Origin: Fulvivirga lutea
Lineage (GTDB): Bacteria; Bacteroidota; Bacteroidia; Cytophagales; Cyclobacteriaceae
Direction of reading: 5' to 3'
Assembly (NCBI RefSeq): GCF_017068455.1
Contig: NZ_CP070608.1
Location: forward strand, 248,001 to 312,000
Length of the DNA: 64,000 nt
Below, one piece after another: positions 46,329-56,065 of the stretch. Under the pieces are notes generated by a model, which saw nothing but the letters and a program-made list of their open reading frames with translations, had not been told where the DNA came from and made no database searches. Made by a program: the position numbers and the translations under genes. Each line of letters begins with the position of its first letter. Position 1 is the stretch's first letter.

Positions 46329-48553
46329 TAGTTAACTATCGCTATTTTGGCAACGAAGGTTTCTTCACCATCATCGCTGGAACTGAATACAAAGTACACT
46401 CCGGTTGAAGCTCTTCTACCATTATAGTCTAATACGTTCCAAGAGGCAGTTCCTCCTGCTGCGCGAGTATCCCAAATAAGTCTTCCATTGGAGTCGGTGA
46501 TTTTAACATTCGCATTTTCAGCTAATCCGCTAATACCTACTAGCCCCTGAAATTCCTTAGAGACTGGGTTTGGAAATACTTTAACATTTTGATGTGAAGT
46601 GACAGCCTCAGTTGCATCTGAACGATAAGAGACAATTCCACTAGGAGTACCGATGAAAACCTCGCCAGTAGTTGGGATTATATCAAGCGCCAAAATACTA
46701 TTTGAAGGCAGTGGGCTATTTTCAATATTAAAATTAGCCAGGAGTTCGTTCACATCATTATTGAATAACCATACTCCATTATTTGTGCCTATCCACTTTC
46801 TATTACCGCCATCAATTTTAATGGATGTTATTTCTTCGTCTCTCAGCAAAAACCTATTCTCAAAAATGGGCTTAAATACGTCTACTGAAGTACCAATTAT
46901 ATTTGTTAGTGATGACATTGTTGCCACACCGCTACTCGTTCCTATCCAGATTTCTCCATTTTTATCAATTTCAATGGCATTAACTGCTCTTGATGGTAAC
47001 CCTCCATTTCCGGGTTGATCAGTTAATATTCTTGCCTCTTCTGTAGACTTATCGAAAACCAAAAGCCCTCCACCTGCGGTAGGATCTATGACCATCCAGA
47101 GATATAAGTTGGAGTTTATAATTTGAGTTATTCTATTTTCTGGCAAAGTATAAGATTGCCAAGTTGAACCATCGAACAAATGCAAAGGCCTTACAGCATT
47201 ATAATTAATAGCCCATAGCCCTTCATCTGAGTCGATCATATCAGTTACATAAATTGAGTTCTCTTCTAAACTAACTTGCTCCAAACTTGAGTTAGATGTG
47301 TTGTAAAAGATAGTTGGGTTCTGACCTGATTGTCTCATGATTCCATAACCAAACGATGAAAAATAGTAGGAATCAGTGTTAGAAAAATAAACGCATTCAG
47401 TAATATCTAAAAATTCATCATCAAACTGAGAAGATGATTGCCAGTTACCATTAGCAAATGTGTTATACCCGAAATCATTATTTTGAGGTTGAAACGACTC
47501 GTTAGGCCCACCTGGCATACTTATTATTAAATTATCCAAGGTAAAAAATTCCGCCACTTGATTAGTATTCGGGCCAGAAGGATTAAAACTCTCAAAACCC
47601 CAATTCACATTGGTAACCAAGCCATTATTGATACTCCCAACCCAAATGCTGTTACCGTCCAGGTCTGCATCCAGCGGAATGTCTATGGCGTTATCAACAA
47701 ATTCAGTAATAGAAAGGTCAGAATATAGTACCTGAACCACACCTTCATTGATGGTTACAAGATTGTTATTATTGGACTTTAAAACTGAAAGAGACACTCC
47801 TTGATAAGCTGAAGACCTATTCCAAATTCCATTTTCATATATGTACAGGCCATCTTCATTAATAAATGCTGCCGGTTTTGAATCGAATTCCGAAATGAAG
47901 TCTATTTTAACCAAAGGGATACCATCAGGTAGAGAATCTCTTTTCCAATTTACAGGGTTTAACAAGTTAGTGCCATTGGAATAGTTTGAAGCAATAACAC
48001 CTTCAGCAGTTGCCAGCATCACAGTATCCCCAACAATAAGGGCCTGATTAATGCTAACTTGATTAGCCATTTCTCCCAGTTGCCTATACGTTTCTGTTAT
48101 TTCAATTCTGTTGAGATCCATCCTCAGTAGGCCATAGGCAGTAGAGATGAATGCTAAATTGTCTGTTGTTGTAATATGGTTGATTCTCTTTGAACCCAAT
48201 ACCTGCGATTTACTCACCAAGTCCAAATTAACTATTTCATTACCATCCAACACATCTACGTTCCCTGATTCAAAACCAATGATAAGTTTATCTAACGCTT
48301 GACTATACCCTATGGCGGAGATATCATCCTCTTGTAAACCATTGATTTTTGAAATGGTCGTTAAAGAACCATCTTCCTTGTCATAAACGAACAAACCGTT
48401 ATCGCTCACTGCAAATACACGATTATCTTCAACCAGAACTTGGTTAACCCGATTATAAGAAAAATGCGTGCGCCATGTGCCAATGGGTATATTGGATTGA
48501 GCATTAATTAAAAATGAATGGAATAAGAATACTACTAAAAGAAAGTTTTTCAT
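46328..48553 (-). CDS. porZ: PorZ-like type IX secretion protein
   Basis: This protein has 741 residues. A signal peptide (MKNFLLVVFLFHSFLINAQ) is followed by IPIGTWRTHFSYNRVNQVLV, the start typical of PorZ. Two beta-propellers fill about 25-640, with two-component-regulator-type blades such as IEIDKNGEIWIGTSSGVATM. The C-terminal ~80 residues (VKVFPNPV, GVYFV) form a type A T9SS sorting domain. In Porphyromonas, PorZ sits on the cell surface with the attachment complex PorU/V/Q and handles A-LPS. It lies in the operon tdk-porZ-recO, with a 4-bp overlap to tdk. Confidence 0.9.
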   Translation of the reverse strand: MKNFLLVVFLFHSFLINAQSNIPIGTWRTHFSYNRVNQVLVEDNRVFAVSDNGLFVYDKEDGSLTTISKINGLQEDDISAIGYSQALDKLIIGFESGNVDVLDGNEIVNLDLVSKSQVLGSKRINHITTTDNLAFISTAYGLLRMDLNRIEITETYRQLGEMANQVSINQALIVGDTVMLATAEGVIASNYSNGTNLLNPVNWKRDSLPDGIPLVKIDFISEFDSKPAAFINEDGLYIYENGIWNRSSAYQGVSLSVLKSNNNNLVTINEGVVQVLYSDLSITEFVDNAIDIPLDADLDGNSIWVGSINNGLVTNVNWGFESFNPSGPNTNQVAEFFTLDNLIISMPGGPNESFQPQNNDFGYNTFANGNWQSSSQFDDEFLDITECVYFSNTDSYYFSSFGYGIMRQSGQNPTIFYNTSNSSLEQVSLEENSIYVTDMIDSDEGLWAINYNAVRPLHLFDGSTWQSYTLPENRITQIINSNLYLWMVIDPTAGGGLLVFDKSTEEARILTDQPGNGGLPSRAVNAIEIDKNGEIWIGTSSGVATMSSLTNIIGTSVDVFKPIFENRFLLRDEEITSIKIDGGNRKWIGTNNGVWLFNNDVNELLANFNIENSPLPSNSILALDIIPTTGEVFIGTPSGIVSYRSDATEAVTSHQNVKVFPNPVSKEFQGLVGISGLAENANVKITDSNGRLIWDTRAAGGTASWNVLDYNGRRASTGVYFVFSSSDDGEETFVAKIAIVN

Positions 48554-49134
48554 TTTCTATTTTTCATCCCTTCGAAAAAGCTTCTTCGGCTTCGTGCCTC
48601 ATACTCTTGTTTCTCGCCAAGGAGCACCTGACTATCTTCTTTGGCCAACCTAAAACTGAACGATGCCAGCTCGCCAGTATCTGCACATATCGCATGAACC
48701 TTTGTGACAAACTCAGCTACCGCCAACAAATTAGGCATAGGGCCAAACGGCTTCCCCTCATAATCCATGTCTAAACCTGCAACTATCACTCGTTTACCAC
48801 TATTTGCCAATTTATTACAAACATCAACGAGTTGGTCGTCAAAGAATTGTGCTTCATCAATACCAACTACATCACAATTGCCAGCCAATAGTAAAATGTC
48901 ATTGGCAAAATTTACGGGAGTAGAACGTATTGATGTTTCATTATGCGAAACAACATTTTCTTTATCGTATCTGGTATCGACTTTCGGTTTAAAGATTTCT
49001 ACTTTCTGTTTTGCAATTATGGCGCGATTTAACCTACGAATAAGCTCTTCAGTTTTACCGGAAAACATGCAGCCACACACTACTTCTATCCAGCCGGATT
49101 TGTTACTCTTCCCTAAATGTGGCTCAATAAACAT
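48550..49134 (-). CDS. tdk: Thymidine kinase (TK1 family) lacking the usual zinc cysteines
   Basis: This 194-residue salvage enzyme phosphorylates thymidine. It has a P-loop, GCMFSGKTEELIRRL (about 21-35), and the catalytic segment VGIDEAQFF. TK1 enzymes normally hold a zinc through two cysteine pairs in the C-terminal lasso. Here the first pair reads CADT, and the second, usually ARCRxC, reads YEARSRRSF. Three of four ligands are therefore gone, while the rest of the lasso (SFRL, VLLGE) is kept. The enzyme is probably active but structured without zinc. It overlaps porZ by 4 bp. Confidence 0.93.
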   Translation of the reverse strand: MFIEPHLGKSNKSGWIEVVCGCMFSGKTEELIRRLNRAIIAKQKVEIFKPKVDTRYDKENVVSHNETSIRSTPVNFANDILLLAGNCDVVGIDEAQFFDDQLVDVCNKLANSGKRVIVAGLDMDYEGKPFGPMPNLLAVAEFVTKVHAICADTGELASFSFRLAKEDSQVLLGEKQEYEARSRRSFFEGMKNRK

Positions 49135-49174
49135 CCTGCAAAAATATATTTTTTTGAATACTGGAACTGCTCAT

Positions 49175-49504
49175 TTAATAAGTATAATCCAGATGAGGAA
49201 GTTTTGATTCATCAGGGACTTCAATTTCTACTTCATCTTTCTCTAATCTTACCTGGCAACATAAACGCTCTGATTTCAGATTAAGCCTGTTCATATTAGC
49301 AAATTTTTGCTCTGCATCTGTAATAGATGATAGATTCTCACCTCCTTTAACCACCTTAAATTTACATGTGGTGCACCTTCCTTTACCTCCACAAGCATGC
49401 ATCCAGTCAACAAAATTATCCTGAAGAATAGATAACACCGGTTTGGTAGTATCGTTACTCTTAATTGTAAGGTTATTGAGGTTAGAAATCGTAATTTTCA
49501 CCAT
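49175..49504 (-). CDS. [2Fe-2S] ferredoxin
   Basis: This 109-residue electron carrier has the adrenodoxin- or plant-like beta-grasp fold. Cluster cysteines are in HACGGKGRCTTCK (about residues 38-50) and RLCCQVRL (about 82), giving the C-x5-C-x2-C-xn-C pattern. The electron partner is not in the window. It lies divergently from the unknown gene at 49544, with 39 bp between them, and precedes tdk on the same strand. Confidence 0.9.
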   Translation of the reverse strand: MVKITISNLNNLTIKSNDTTKPVLSILQDNFVDWMHACGGKGRCTTCKFKVVKGGENLSSITDAEQKFANMNRLNLKSERLCCQVRLEKDEVEIEVPDESKLPHLDYTY

Positions 49505-49543
49505 AATTGCAAATAAACAGTTTTCTAAAAGGGCACACTAAAT

Positions 49544-50521
49544 ATGGATAACATTCTTAATAGAAAAGGAATTAAGAGCTACAGTCAAAGATTTTCAACC
49601 ACCATTGTTAACAATCTTTTTTCAACCAAGGAATCGATTGATGGTGAACAAATTAAAAAAGCGACAAGTATAAGCCAGGTAAATTCATTCGTGGTTAAAG
49701 GGTTATTCGAAGCCTGGCAAAAAGAAATTGACAATCTTAAAAGTCCGTATTTTGATTACAGTTCGCCTAAAGTACAGGAGGCTTTAAAGTCTTTTATGAA
49801 CGTACTTTCGAGGAATATTTCTGTTAAGAAGGAAGCTTTTACACCATTGTTAGAGAAGGCCGTTGAAGAGAGCATTTTACTCATTTTCTCACCTTTCGAT
49901 TATTATGAGCACCTCTCTGATCATTACAGTGGAGAAATCACAGTAGAAAATTTGAAATCTATCAAAAAGTATGTGAAGGTAAATAACAACATCCTTGAAC
50001 TGATAATTGAAAAAATGGAATCGAGCAAAGGGGGTGAAAGCAGTTACCCATCAATGCTGGCCGAAGTTCTTCATGAAATTGAGTCAGGACCTGAAGAAAT
50101 TGATACTTATTATGATTCATTTAATGAAGTAGAGCCACTTTCAGAAACGGATATTTATGGCGACATCTCCAAGCCTGAGCCGGTTAAGTCTGTTGAAAAT
50201 GAGGTTAAAATTGAAGTTAAAGAGACAAAGGATACTTTAAATGATACCCTCGCCACGAATGAAACCACAATAGCAGAAATGCATGAGCAATCATCCTTAG
50301 AGAGTATGGCCTCAGGGTTAACTATTAATCAGCGTTTTATGTTTCAGAATGCATTGTTTAATGGAGATGAAGAGCTGATGAAGAAGACTTTAGATTTTAT
50401 TGATCAGTGTAGCGATAGAAAACAGGCATTAGATCATATCTATCAGGAATTTCCTCATTGGAATATAGAAGGTGAAGAATTCGAAGAATTTGTGGAGCTG
50501 ATTAACAAGAGGCTGGGCTAG
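49544..50521 (+). CDS. Conserved Bacteroidota protein of unknown function
   Basis: This protein has 325 residues with no signal peptide or membrane segment. The N-terminal ~165 residues are helical (LNRKGIKSYSQRFSTTIVNN, FSPFDYYEHLSDHYSG). A low-complexity acidic linker (about 180-250) follows. The C-terminal ~75 residues form a helical domain with NQRFMFQNALFNGDEELMKK, which I have seen in other Bacteroidota hypothetical proteins. No enzyme motif is visible. It is alone on the plus strand here and overlaps the end of rodA by 4 bp. A cytoplasmic adaptor or chaperone role would be a guess. Confidence 0.75.
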   Translation: MDNILNRKGIKSYSQRFSTTIVNNLFSTKESIDGEQIKKATSISQVNSFVVKGLFEAWQKEIDNLKSPYFDYSSPKVQEALKSFMNVLSRNISVKKEAFTPLLEKAVEESILLIFSPFDYYEHLSDHYSGEITVENLKSIKKYVKVNNNILELIIEKMESSKGGESSYPSMLAEVLHEIESGPEEIDTYYDSFNEVEPLSETDIYGDISKPEPVKSVENEVKIEVKETKDTLNDTLATNETTIAEMHEQSSLESMASGLTINQRFMFQNALFNGDEELMKKTLDFIDQCSDRKQALDHIYQEFPHWNIEGEEFEEFVELINKRLG

Positions 50522-51792
50522 TGGATCAACACCTGGCTTCTATGAGCATCTAATTTAATCAGCACAAAAAGCAGAATGGCAAAGCCCCAAAGGGAAGAGC
50601 CTCCGTAAGAGAACAACGGCAATGGAATACCAATTACGGGAAACAACCCGATTGTCATTCCAATATTTACTGCAAAGTGAAAAAATAAAATGCAGGCCAC
50701 GCTGTAGCCATATACTCTGGCAAACTTCCATTTCTGCCGTTCAGCAATGTGAATTATTCTCAGAAGCAGTACAGTAAACAAGCCTATAGTTATCAAACTG
50801 CCCAACCAGCCATGTTCTTCTCCAATAGTGCAGAAAATAAAGTCTGTGCTTTGTTCAGGAACAAAATCGAACTTGGTTTGTGTGCCTTTGAGGAAGCCCT
50901 TACCAGTAAAACCTCCTGAACCGATAGCGATTTTAGATTGTGTAACATTCCAGCCGTAACCTAGCGGATCTGCATCTGGATTGATTAACGCTTTAATTCT
51001 ATTTTGCTGGTGAGGTTTTAAGACATCTGAAATAATATAATCTACACTTCTGATAACTCCGGAAACTATTAAAGCTCCGGCAACAACCAATGCTATTGTT
51101 TTGAAGGTCTTCTTTTTAATGAATAAGATGGTGGCTGCTGCCAAAGCTGTTATACCAATATATAAGTATAGATGATTAGGTACCAATAAGGTGAGAATGA
51201 AAATTATTGCACTTGCGGTTCCTAAAATCAACAAGGTAGGCGACATACCTTCTCTAAAGAATACAAATACAAAGATGCTATAGACTAATGCCGTACCAGT
51301 ATCGCCTTGAAGAATGATAAGGATGGCTGGTAGGCCAATTATTATAAACAAAATAATTTGGTTGCTGATCCTATCAATCTTAAAGCCTGTAGAACTCATA
51401 AACTTAGCCACTGCAATGGCTGTGGCAAACTTGGCAAACTCAGAAGGCTGCAATCTCATTGGACCCAATTCAAACCAAGATTTTGAACCAGCTACTTCGC
51501 GGCCAAATAATAATACAAATACCAGAAGTAAGATTATACCTCCGTAAATGAAGTAGCCAAAGGTGTCGTAGAACTTAAAATCTACCACCATTATGGCAAT
51601 AATTAGAATAATGGACGAGCCAAGGAATACTAACTGGCGCCCACTATTTAGTGACATGTCAAAAATACTTTGATTGGCAGATTCATCATACACTGCAGCG
51701 AAAATATTCATCCATCCTAATATCGCTATAAGGAAGAACAGCAATACTGTTAGCCAATCAATATTATTCGATATATCGTCTCTAGTACTCAA
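50518..51792 (-). CDS. rodA: Rod-shape peptidoglycan glycosyltransferase RodA
   Basis: This 424-residue SEDS-family polymerase acts in the inner membrane and extends glycan strands with its partner PBP2. It has about ten membrane helices, the large periplasmic loop (SKIAIGSGGFTGKGFLKGTQ, PEQSTDFIFCTIGEEHGWLG) and the C-terminal PLFSYGGSS. The start overlaps the end of mrdA by 4 bp. It closes the mreB-to-rodA operon. Confidence 0.95.
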   Translation of the reverse strand: MSTRDDISNNIDWLTVLLFFLIAILGWMNIFAAVYDESANQSIFDMSLNSGRQLVFLGSSIILIIAIMVVDFKFYDTFGYFIYGGIILLLVFVLLFGREVAGSKSWFELGPMRLQPSEFAKFATAIAVAKFMSSTGFKIDRISNQIILFIIIGLPAILIILQGDTGTALVYSIFVFVFFREGMSPTLLILGTASAIIFILTLLVPNHLYLYIGITALAAATILFIKKKTFKTIALVVAGALIVSGVIRSVDYIISDVLKPHQQNRIKALINPDADPLGYGWNVTQSKIAIGSGGFTGKGFLKGTQTKFDFVPEQSTDFIFCTIGEEHGWLGSLITIGLFTVLLLRIIHIAERQKWKFARVYGYSVACILFFHFAVNIGMTIGLFPVIGIPLPLFSYGGSSLWGFAILLFVLIKLDAHRSQVLIH

Positions 51793-53594
51793 TGTAAAAA
51801 TTCTCCTTTCTTCACATATTCCTCAATATAAGGGCGCTGTGTTTCACCGATTAAATATTTTTCAATCATTAAACTGGCAATGGAAGCAGCTGCTCTTGCA
51901 CCCTGTCCGGCATCTTCCACATAAACCGAAACAGCAATTTTGGGATTATCTTTTGGAGCAAAGGCAATGAAAACTGAGTGGTCAGGCATCGGATCATTTT
52001 GCACCGTTCCAGTTTTACCACATACTTCGATATCTTTTAGCTTAGCCCGGTATTGGCCAGTTCCTGAATTAACTACCTCGGCCATAGCTTCCACAGCAAT
52101 ATCAAAATACTCTGGGCTTACAGATGTAAAGTGTTTTTCCTGATATTTTGGTAATGGCTCTCCTGTGTCACCGATCGATTTTACCAAATGGGGTATATAA
52201 TAGTAACCTCTATTGGCTACAATAGCCGCAAAGTTTGCCATTTGAATAGGTACAACCAGATTCTCCCCTTCACCAATCGCAATCGAATAAATATTAGAGT
52301 ATTTCCAAGGCCTGTTGTCATAAGCCCGATCATAATATGACACATTGGGTACCAATCCGTTTTTCTCGTTAGGCAAGTCAATACCTAAGGGCTCACCTAA
52401 GCCAAAGGTCTTCACATGCTCATTCCATATTTTTAATCCTAGTCGAGTATCTTCATAAGGATCATTAGAAACGCCCCTATTTACTACCCTTTTCATCACA
52501 TTGTAGAAATATGGATTACAAGAATTTGTAATTGCTCCGATGAGCGTTTCCCCCGGCCCATGATAATGGCATTTCATGGGAAACATTATACAAGGAATAT
52601 AGGTGCTCCTAGAAATGACACCCTCCTCCAGACCAATCATTGCCTGTATGATTTTAAAGATTGACCCCGGGCGGTACTGTGCCATCAAAGGCCTATTGAA
52701 TAAAGGCTTCGCAGTATCTGCACTTATTTCTGCAAAGTTTTTACTATAGTTTCTGCCTGTAAGTAAGCTTGGGTCATAAGAAGGGCCTGATACTAACGAC
52801 AATATCTCTCCTGTAGAAGGCTCCAAAGCCACGATGCTTCCTGATTTACCTTCTAACAACATTTCTCCGTACGATTGAAGATCTAAATCTATCGTTGACA
52901 CTAGATTTTGACCTGGTATTGAAAGTGTATCATATTTACCATCTTCAAAATCACCTTTTTCAACACCTTTAACATTCTTGATTTTATACTTCACTCCACG
53001 CCTACCTCGCAGATATTTCTCATAATATGCCTCAATTCCACTTTGGCCTATATAGTCACCTTGTTGATAGTAATCCAATGTATCTCTTTCTAGTTGCCTT
53101 TTCGAAATCTCACTAACGTATCCGAGAGCATTTGAAAGTATTGGCCTTGTGTATGCTCTTGTTGTTCTAGCCTGTATATCAAAGCCTGAGAAATTGACCA
53201 GATAATCCTGAACTCTTGCTAAATCAGTATTGCTTAATTGTTTAATAAATATTGATGGCTGAACATAAGAAAACTTCTTAGCCACCTTTAACTTTTCTTC
53301 AAACTCCTGCCTCGTAATATTGAACAACTCGCAAAAGTGAGTAGTGTCCATTGCTTTTACTTCGCTCGGAATAACGGTTAGATTATATTGTGGTGTGTTA
53401 TAAACAATCAAGTCACCATTACGATCGTAAATTATTCCTCTATAAGGATAATCAATTACCTTGTGGATGATGTTACTGTTGGCAGCCTGTGCATATTTAG
53501 AGTCAAGTACCTGAATTGCAAAGAGCTTAATGAGGAATGTAGCAGCAACTACAATTATGAGTAACTGGATGATATGTTTACGAGTGTTATCCAT
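51789..53594 (-). CDS. mrdA: Penicillin-binding protein 2 (class B transpeptidase of the elongasome)
   Basis: This 601-residue protein has one N-terminal membrane helix (about 9-28), a pedestal domain (about 50-230) and a transpeptidase domain. The catalytic motifs are RPGSIFKI (serine), SCN in ITNSCNPYFYN and CGKTGT. It cross-links peptidoglycan with RodA. It shares 1 base with mreD upstream and overlaps rodA downstream. There is no extra lipid or metal motif. Confidence 0.95.
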   Translation of the reverse strand: MDNTRKHIIQLLIIVVAATFLIKLFAIQVLDSKYAQAANSNIIHKVIDYPYRGIIYDRNGDLIVYNTPQYNLTVIPSEVKAMDTTHFCELFNITRQEFEEKLKVAKKFSYVQPSIFIKQLSNTDLARVQDYLVNFSGFDIQARTTRAYTRPILSNALGYVSEISKRQLERDTLDYYQQGDYIGQSGIEAYYEKYLRGRRGVKYKIKNVKGVEKGDFEDGKYDTLSIPGQNLVSTIDLDLQSYGEMLLEGKSGSIVALEPSTGEILSLVSGPSYDPSLLTGRNYSKNFAEISADTAKPLFNRPLMAQYRPGSIFKIIQAMIGLEEGVISRSTYIPCIMFPMKCHYHGPGETLIGAITNSCNPYFYNVMKRVVNRGVSNDPYEDTRLGLKIWNEHVKTFGLGEPLGIDLPNEKNGLVPNVSYYDRAYDNRPWKYSNIYSIAIGEGENLVVPIQMANFAAIVANRGYYYIPHLVKSIGDTGEPLPKYQEKHFTSVSPEYFDIAVEAMAEVVNSGTGQYRAKLKDIEVCGKTGTVQNDPMPDHSVFIAFAPKDNPKIAVSVYVEDAGQGARAAASIASLMIEKYLIGETQRPYIEEYVKKGEFLH

Positions 53595-54109
53595 TATGAT
53601 CTTCTACTTCTGTAGAACAGATATTGACCTATAAAAATTACTCCAGTTGTAAAAATTGTACTCAATATCACTTTTGATAAAGTGAACCAGAACAAATTAA
53701 AGCTCGATGCCTCGATGTAAAAAAGGACCAAATGGTGTAACAAGACGATTGGAAAAATATACCCTAGCATCCATTGCCAGCCATTTAAATTGATGGTAGG
53801 CAAAGTTCCCACGTCATAGCCACCTTGAGGTGTAATCATATTGAGCCAGTAGCTTCTAATGTACATGATAAACACGCAAGCAAAAGCATGCATACCTAAC
53901 GTATCATAAAAAATATCCACCGACAATCCGGTTAAGAAGCCCAGTAACAGACCGGCAAGAATGCCGATATCAACAGGGAGACATAAAAGAAAGGCTACAT
54001 AGGCCAAGCAAAATGCCATATCAAAAAGAACAACATTATGCAAAATGAGACCCTGTACGAGCACATAACCAAAAAAAGAAATAATATGTATGGTTAGTTT
54101 TGAACCCAT
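53594..54109 (-). CDS. mreD: Rod-shape-determining protein MreD
   Basis: This 171-residue membrane protein has five or six hydrophobic helices (for instance IISFFGYVLVQGLILHNVVL). Primary sequence is weakly conserved in this family. The call rests on its topology and its exact place between mreC and mrdA, each sharing one or a few bases with it. It joins the MreC-PBP2-RodA complex in the inner membrane. Confidence 0.85.
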   Translation of the reverse strand: MGSKLTIHIISFFGYVLVQGLILHNVVLFDMAFCLAYVAFLLCLPVDIGILAGLLLGFLTGLSVDIFYDTLGMHAFACVFIMYIRSYWLNMITPQGGYDVGTLPTINLNGWQWMLGYIFPIVLLHHLVLFYIEASSFNLFWFTLSKVILSTIFTTGVIFIGQYLFYRSRRS

Positions 54110-54936
54110 TAGTTTACTAGTGACTCAATAGAGTCTTGCTCTACTTTTAAGTTGTTTTTAATCAGATACACATATGAAAGCCGGTTCAAATCGGTTGATA
54201 ATTTAATATCAGCGTCATAGAAGAGGGCATCTTCACTAATTTCGAATGACTCAATTGTTCCTACAGGTATTCCTTCCGGGAAAATGGCGTTATAGCCGGA
54301 GGTAACTATCGTGTCTCCTGCAGTAAGATTAACATGCCGAGGTAAGTAAAGCACATTAGCAGTCAAATAATCCTCGCCATCCCACTTAACAGTACATAAA
54401 TCTCCCGTTCTTTTAATCTTCGATGATACCATTGAATTGCCGTGAAGAATGGATATAATAACACTAAAGTTTCTGGAAACTTCTTTCACCTTACCTACTA
54501 CCCCATTATTATTAATGACGGCCATTCCTGGTTCAATTCCATGTTTTGTTCCTTTGTTAATGGTAATGTAGTTTTCGAACTTTCTCGTGGAGTTTTTAAT
54601 CACCTTGGCAGGAATAAATTCGTATTGATTCAGAAGTTCATCATCTTGGCGCTGACGAACATTGATGTTGTAGAGACTTTGTTCCAATTGCTCCAGTTGC
54701 CTTCTAAGATTGGCATTTTCTTCAGCCAAATCGGTATTTACTTCCTTTAGATTAAAGTAATCAGAAATGCCTCTTGACGTGGCTAGTAAATTAGCACTGA
54801 TCCGATTTGAGGAGTTAAAGTATTTAGCAGATTGATAATTATTATTCTGAACTATAAACCAAATACATAGCGCCTCTAAAAACAGAAATGTCAGAAAGGC
54901 TCTATACTTATATAGAAACAGAAATAATCGTTGCAT
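54109..54936 (-). CDS. mreC: Rod-shape-determining protein MreC
   Basis: This 275-residue protein has a short cytoplasmic end, one membrane helix (about 9-27), a coiled coil (about 60-95) and a periplasmic beta-domain (about 105-255). The beta-domain carries NKGTKHGIEPGMAVINNNGV and GDTIVTSGYNAIFPEGIPVG. It links PBP2 to MreB and RodA. It shares one base with mreD and follows mreB by 19 bp. Confidence 0.93.
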   Translation of the reverse strand: MQRLFLFLYKYRAFLTFLFLEALCIWFIVQNNNYQSAKYFNSSNRISANLLATSRGISDYFNLKEVNTDLAEENANLRRQLEQLEQSLYNINVRQRQDDELLNQYEFIPAKVIKNSTRKFENYITINKGTKHGIEPGMAVINNNGVVGKVKEVSRNFSVIISILHGNSMVSSKIKRTGDLCTVKWDGEDYLTANVLYLPRHVNLTAGDTIVTSGYNAIFPEGIPVGTIESFEISEDALFYDADIKLSTDLNRLSYVYLIKNNLKVEQDSIESLVN

Positions 54937-54955
54937 TCACGCGCTTTATTGAATG

Positions 54956-55981
54956 TTAAACCATCAATACCGCTTTGTAGGCATTGAGGTTTTTAAGAGC
55001 AAAACCTGTACCTCTCACCACTGCTCTTAAAGGATCTTCAGCAATGTGAATCGGTAATTTTGTTTTTAAAGCCAACCGTTTATCCAGGCCTCTGAGCAAT
55101 GCTCCCCCACCTGTTAGGTGAATACCGTTATCGTAAATATCTGCCGAAAGCTCAGGTGGAGAAATCTCCAATGCTTTTAGTACAGCTTCTTCAATTTTTG
55201 ATACTGATTTATCTAACGCAAAGGCAATTTCAGAATAGGAAATCTTAATAACTTTCGGGATACCAGTCATTAAATCCCTACCTCTTATTTCGTAATCTTC
55301 AGGGCCATCATCTAATTCTGTAAGGGCAGAACCTACTTCAATTTTTACTTTTTCAGCTGAACGCTCACCGATTAGTAAGTTGTGCTGCCTTCTCATGTAG
55401 TCTAGAATATCTCTATTGAAAGTATCACCGGCAACTCTTATGGACTGATCGCACACGATACCAGATAAAGCAATTACTGCAATTTCAGTTGTACCACCTC
55501 CAATATCTACAATCATAGAGCCTACAGGCTGCTCGATATCTATCCCAATACCAATCGCTGCTGCAATAGGCTCATGGATCATATACACCTCTTTAGCTCC
55601 GGCATGTTCAGCAGAGTCACGAACTGCTCGCTTCTCAACTTCCGTAATACCTGAAGGAATACAAATTACCATTCTATGAGATGATGGGAAAAACCTCTTT
55701 CCTTGATCAATCATTTTGATCATTCCACGAATCATGTGCTCAGCAGCATGGAAGTCGGCAATTACACCATCCTTTAGCGGGCGAATTGTTTTTATGTTAT
55801 CGTGCGTCTTCTCATGCATTTGCATTGCTTCTCGACCAATAGCTAACACCTTATTCGTGTTCTTGTCTATGGCGATGATCGAAGGCTCATCTACAACAAT
55901 TTTATCTTTATTGATAATCAGCGTATTGGCAGTACCTAAGTCTATCGCAATGTCGCTGGAAAAAAAATCAAACAATCCCAT
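54956..55981 (-). CDS. mreB: Rod-shape-determining actin homolog MreB
   Basis: This 341-residue cytoplasmic actin-like ATPase guides wall elongation. It has the phosphate-1 loop DIAIDLGTANTLI, MVICIPSG, phosphate 2 VDIGGGTTEIAVIAL and the adenosine motif LTGGGALLRGLD. Standard length. It heads mreB-mreC-mreD-mrdA-rodA, separated from purH by 84 bp. Confidence 0.97.
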   Translation of the reverse strand: MGLFDFFSSDIAIDLGTANTLIINKDKIVVDEPSIIAIDKNTNKVLAIGREAMQMHEKTHDNIKTIRPLKDGVIADFHAAEHMIRGMIKMIDQGKRFFPSSHRMVICIPSGITEVEKRAVRDSAEHAGAKEVYMIHEPIAAAIGIGIDIEQPVGSMIVDIGGGTTEIAVIALSGIVCDQSIRVAGDTFNRDILDYMRRQHNLLIGERSAEKVKIEVGSALTELDDGPEDYEIRGRDLMTGIPKVIKISYSEIAFALDKSVSKIEEAVLKALEISPPELSADIYDNGIHLTGGGALLRGLDKRLALKTKLPIHIAEDPLRAVVRGTGFALKNLNAYKAVLMV

Positions 55982-56065
55982 GTTATCCCTTACTAAATTT
56001 TGGCTTTATCTAAGTGTGGAAAATTACAAATTACTTTCCTTAATCGATTAAATATAAAAACATTT

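Noticed and set aside
56040-56051. Palindrome TTAATCGATTAA before mreB
   Set aside because: A 12-bp AT-rich palindrome is expected by chance in DNA of this composition and no paired site is nearby.
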